Source: Acidobacteriota bacterium (lineage in GTDB: Bacteria; Acidobacteriota; Thermoanaerobaculia; Multivoradales; UBA5704). Taken from it: DNA of 6,821 nt. How positions within the stretch are numbered: the first letter of the stretch is position 1; the number at the start of each line of letters is the position of its first letter. A model generated the notes under the pieces. That model did no database searches, was not told the origin of the DNA, and worked only from the letters and a program-made list of their open reading frames with translations. The stretch is from NCBI GenBank assembly GCA_003223675.1, contig QHVW01000767.1, positions 1 to 6,821 of the forward strand. Reading direction: 5' to 3'. Below are positions 5,934-6,821 of the stretch, piece by piece. A program made the translations under genes and the position numbers.

Positions 5934-6821
5934 TCACTTCCCCCACACCCCGCCCATCCCCGCCATCAGCTCCGCGTACACCTCGATCCCATCCCACAGA
6001 TTCTGCAACCTTAAATTCTCGTTGATCCCATGCTGATTGTTATCGTGGTTGACCATGGGGACGCCGATCATCGGGGATTTCAGGATGCCGGTGAAGGTGG
6101 ACATGGGGACGCTGCCTCCCAGCATGGGGACCTGAATCACGGGGCCTCCCGTCGCGCGCTCGACGAGCGTGGCCACGGCGCGGGAGACGGGCAGGCTCAT
6201 GTCCGTGCGGTGTGCGGGGTAGTCGAGGGACCAGGCGACGCGGGCCACTTTGGGAAAGGCTTTCAGGGTCTCTTTGTCCGGCTCTTCCGTGATCAGGTGC
6301 CAGCCCTTGGCGCGCAGGAAGGCCTCGACTTTGTCTTTCACTTTTTGCGGCGTCTGGTCCGGCACCAGGCGGAAGTCGATCGAGACCTGCGCTTCGGTGG
6401 GGATGGCGTTCGCGGCCCCCTCCCCCACCTCGGCGGCGCGCAGGCCGCGCACGTTCAGCGCCGGGTCCATCAGGCGGTCCTGGAGACGGGCCCCCTTCCC
6501 CTCGGTGCGGCCGAGGCCGAGCTCGTCCTGCAGCGAGGCCTCGACGGGAGGCATGACGGCGAGCGCCTGCTTCTCGGTCACAGTCAGCGGCTTGACGTCG
6601 TCGTAGAAGCCGGGGATCAGGATGCGGCCTTCCTCGTCGCGCAGCTCCGCGATCAGATGGGCGAGCTCCACCGCCGGGTTGGGCGCCCAGTTGCCGTAGT
6701 GCCCGCTGTGGAGCGGCCGGATGGGGCCGTAGACGGTGAGCTCCAGCCCCGCCACGCCGCGCGCGCCGAAGTAGAGCTGCATCCTGCGGGTGGGGTGGAC
6801 CGGCCCGTCGCAGAGCAGCCA
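5934..6821 (-). CDS. M20-family metallodipeptidase (5' partial)
   Basis: A zinc-dependent exo/dipeptidase of the M20 (carnosinase/CPG2-like) family, probably cytosolic, cutting small peptides. The frame stays open past the ATG at 6782 to the window edge with conserved sequence, WLLCDGPVHPTRR, so the true start lies outside. The Asp of LLCDGP (codon 6807-6809) matches a metal ligand of carnosinase-like enzymes. FGARGVAGLELTVYG leads into the lid domain with LHSGHYGNWAPNP, whose His (codon 6708-6710) matches the lid histidine that acts across the dimer. The catalytic domain returns with LGGSVPMSTF. It ends with NQHGINENLR, where the His (codon 6030-6032) is the C-terminal metal ligand. The N-terminal HxD and EE motifs are off-window. 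It converges on the TIR-SAVED gene with 7 bases between stops. I see no link to defence; it probably marks the edge of the CRISPR locus. Confidence 0.9.
   Translation of the reverse strand, partial: WLLCDGPVHPTRRMQLYFGARGVAGLELTVYGPIRPLHSGHYGNWAPNPAVELAHLIAELRDEEGRILIPGFYDDVKPLTVTEKQALAVMPPVEASLQDELGLGRTEGKGARLQDRLMDPALNVRGLRAAEVGEGAANAIPTEAQVSIDFRLVPDQTPQKVKDKVEAFLRAKGWHLITEEPDKETLKAFPKVARVAWSLDYPAHRTDMSLPVSRAVATLVERATGGPVIQVPMLGGSVPMSTFTGILKSPMIGVPMVNHDNNQHGINENLRLQNLWDGIEVYAELMAGMGGVWGK

Noticed and set aside
6000..6060. Locally AT-richer patch in the M20 gene, suggestive of an insertion or att site
   Set aside because: It encodes the conserved NQHGINENLR motif in an unbroken frame. The composition reflects Asn, Leu and His codons, not an inserted element.
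1..6821. CRISPR array or direct repeats
   Set aside because: No regularly spaced repeats of 25-40 bases are visible, and nearly every base lies in a gene; the array must lie elsewhere.

Overview
This is a GC-rich bacterial window, coding almost end to end, that holds most of a type III-B (Cmr) CRISPR-Cas operon on the + strand and the 3' part of an unrelated housekeeping gene on the - strand. The organism cannot be named from the sequence. High GC, frequent GTG starts and an M20 dipeptidase of this style would suit a soil-type lineage such as Acidobacteriota or Myxococcota, but that is a weak inference.

Layout: bases 1-1545 are the cmr2/cas10 gene, cut by the left edge, with both the DGD-type palm motif and the GGDD cyclase motif intact. 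Bases 1542-2627 are cmr3, readable only by changing frame twice: once in a C/T-rich tract near 1641-1655, and again near 2190-2215, where a stretch of the protein also seems to be missing. Then come intact cmr4 (2637-3509), cmr5 (3511-3897) and cmr6 (3894-4706). The last operon gene (4703-5926) is a 407-residue fusion of an N-terminal TIR domain to a C-terminal SAVED domain, starting inside the cmr6 stop. A convergent M20 metallopeptidase (5934 to beyond 6821) closes the window 7 bases later.

How the genes work together (family knowledge plus inference): Cmr4 (backbone), Cmr5 (small subunit), Cmr3 and Cmr6 form the crRNA-guided complex around Cas10/Cmr2. Target RNA binding should switch on the GGDD cyclase, which makes cyclic oligoadenylate. 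SAVED domains sense cyclic oligonucleotides and TIR domains of this kind are NADases, so the predicted output is NAD+ depletion and abortive defence. The coupling of a type III cyclase to a TIR-SAVED effector, rather than the commoner CARF-nuclease, is the main point of interest. The damaged cmr3 is the main doubt about whether the system is functional as sequenced.

No CRISPR array, cas6, cas1/cas2, cmr1, ring nuclease, tRNA, rRNA, IS element or convincing terminator is visible. There is no gene-free stretch longer than about 10 bases.
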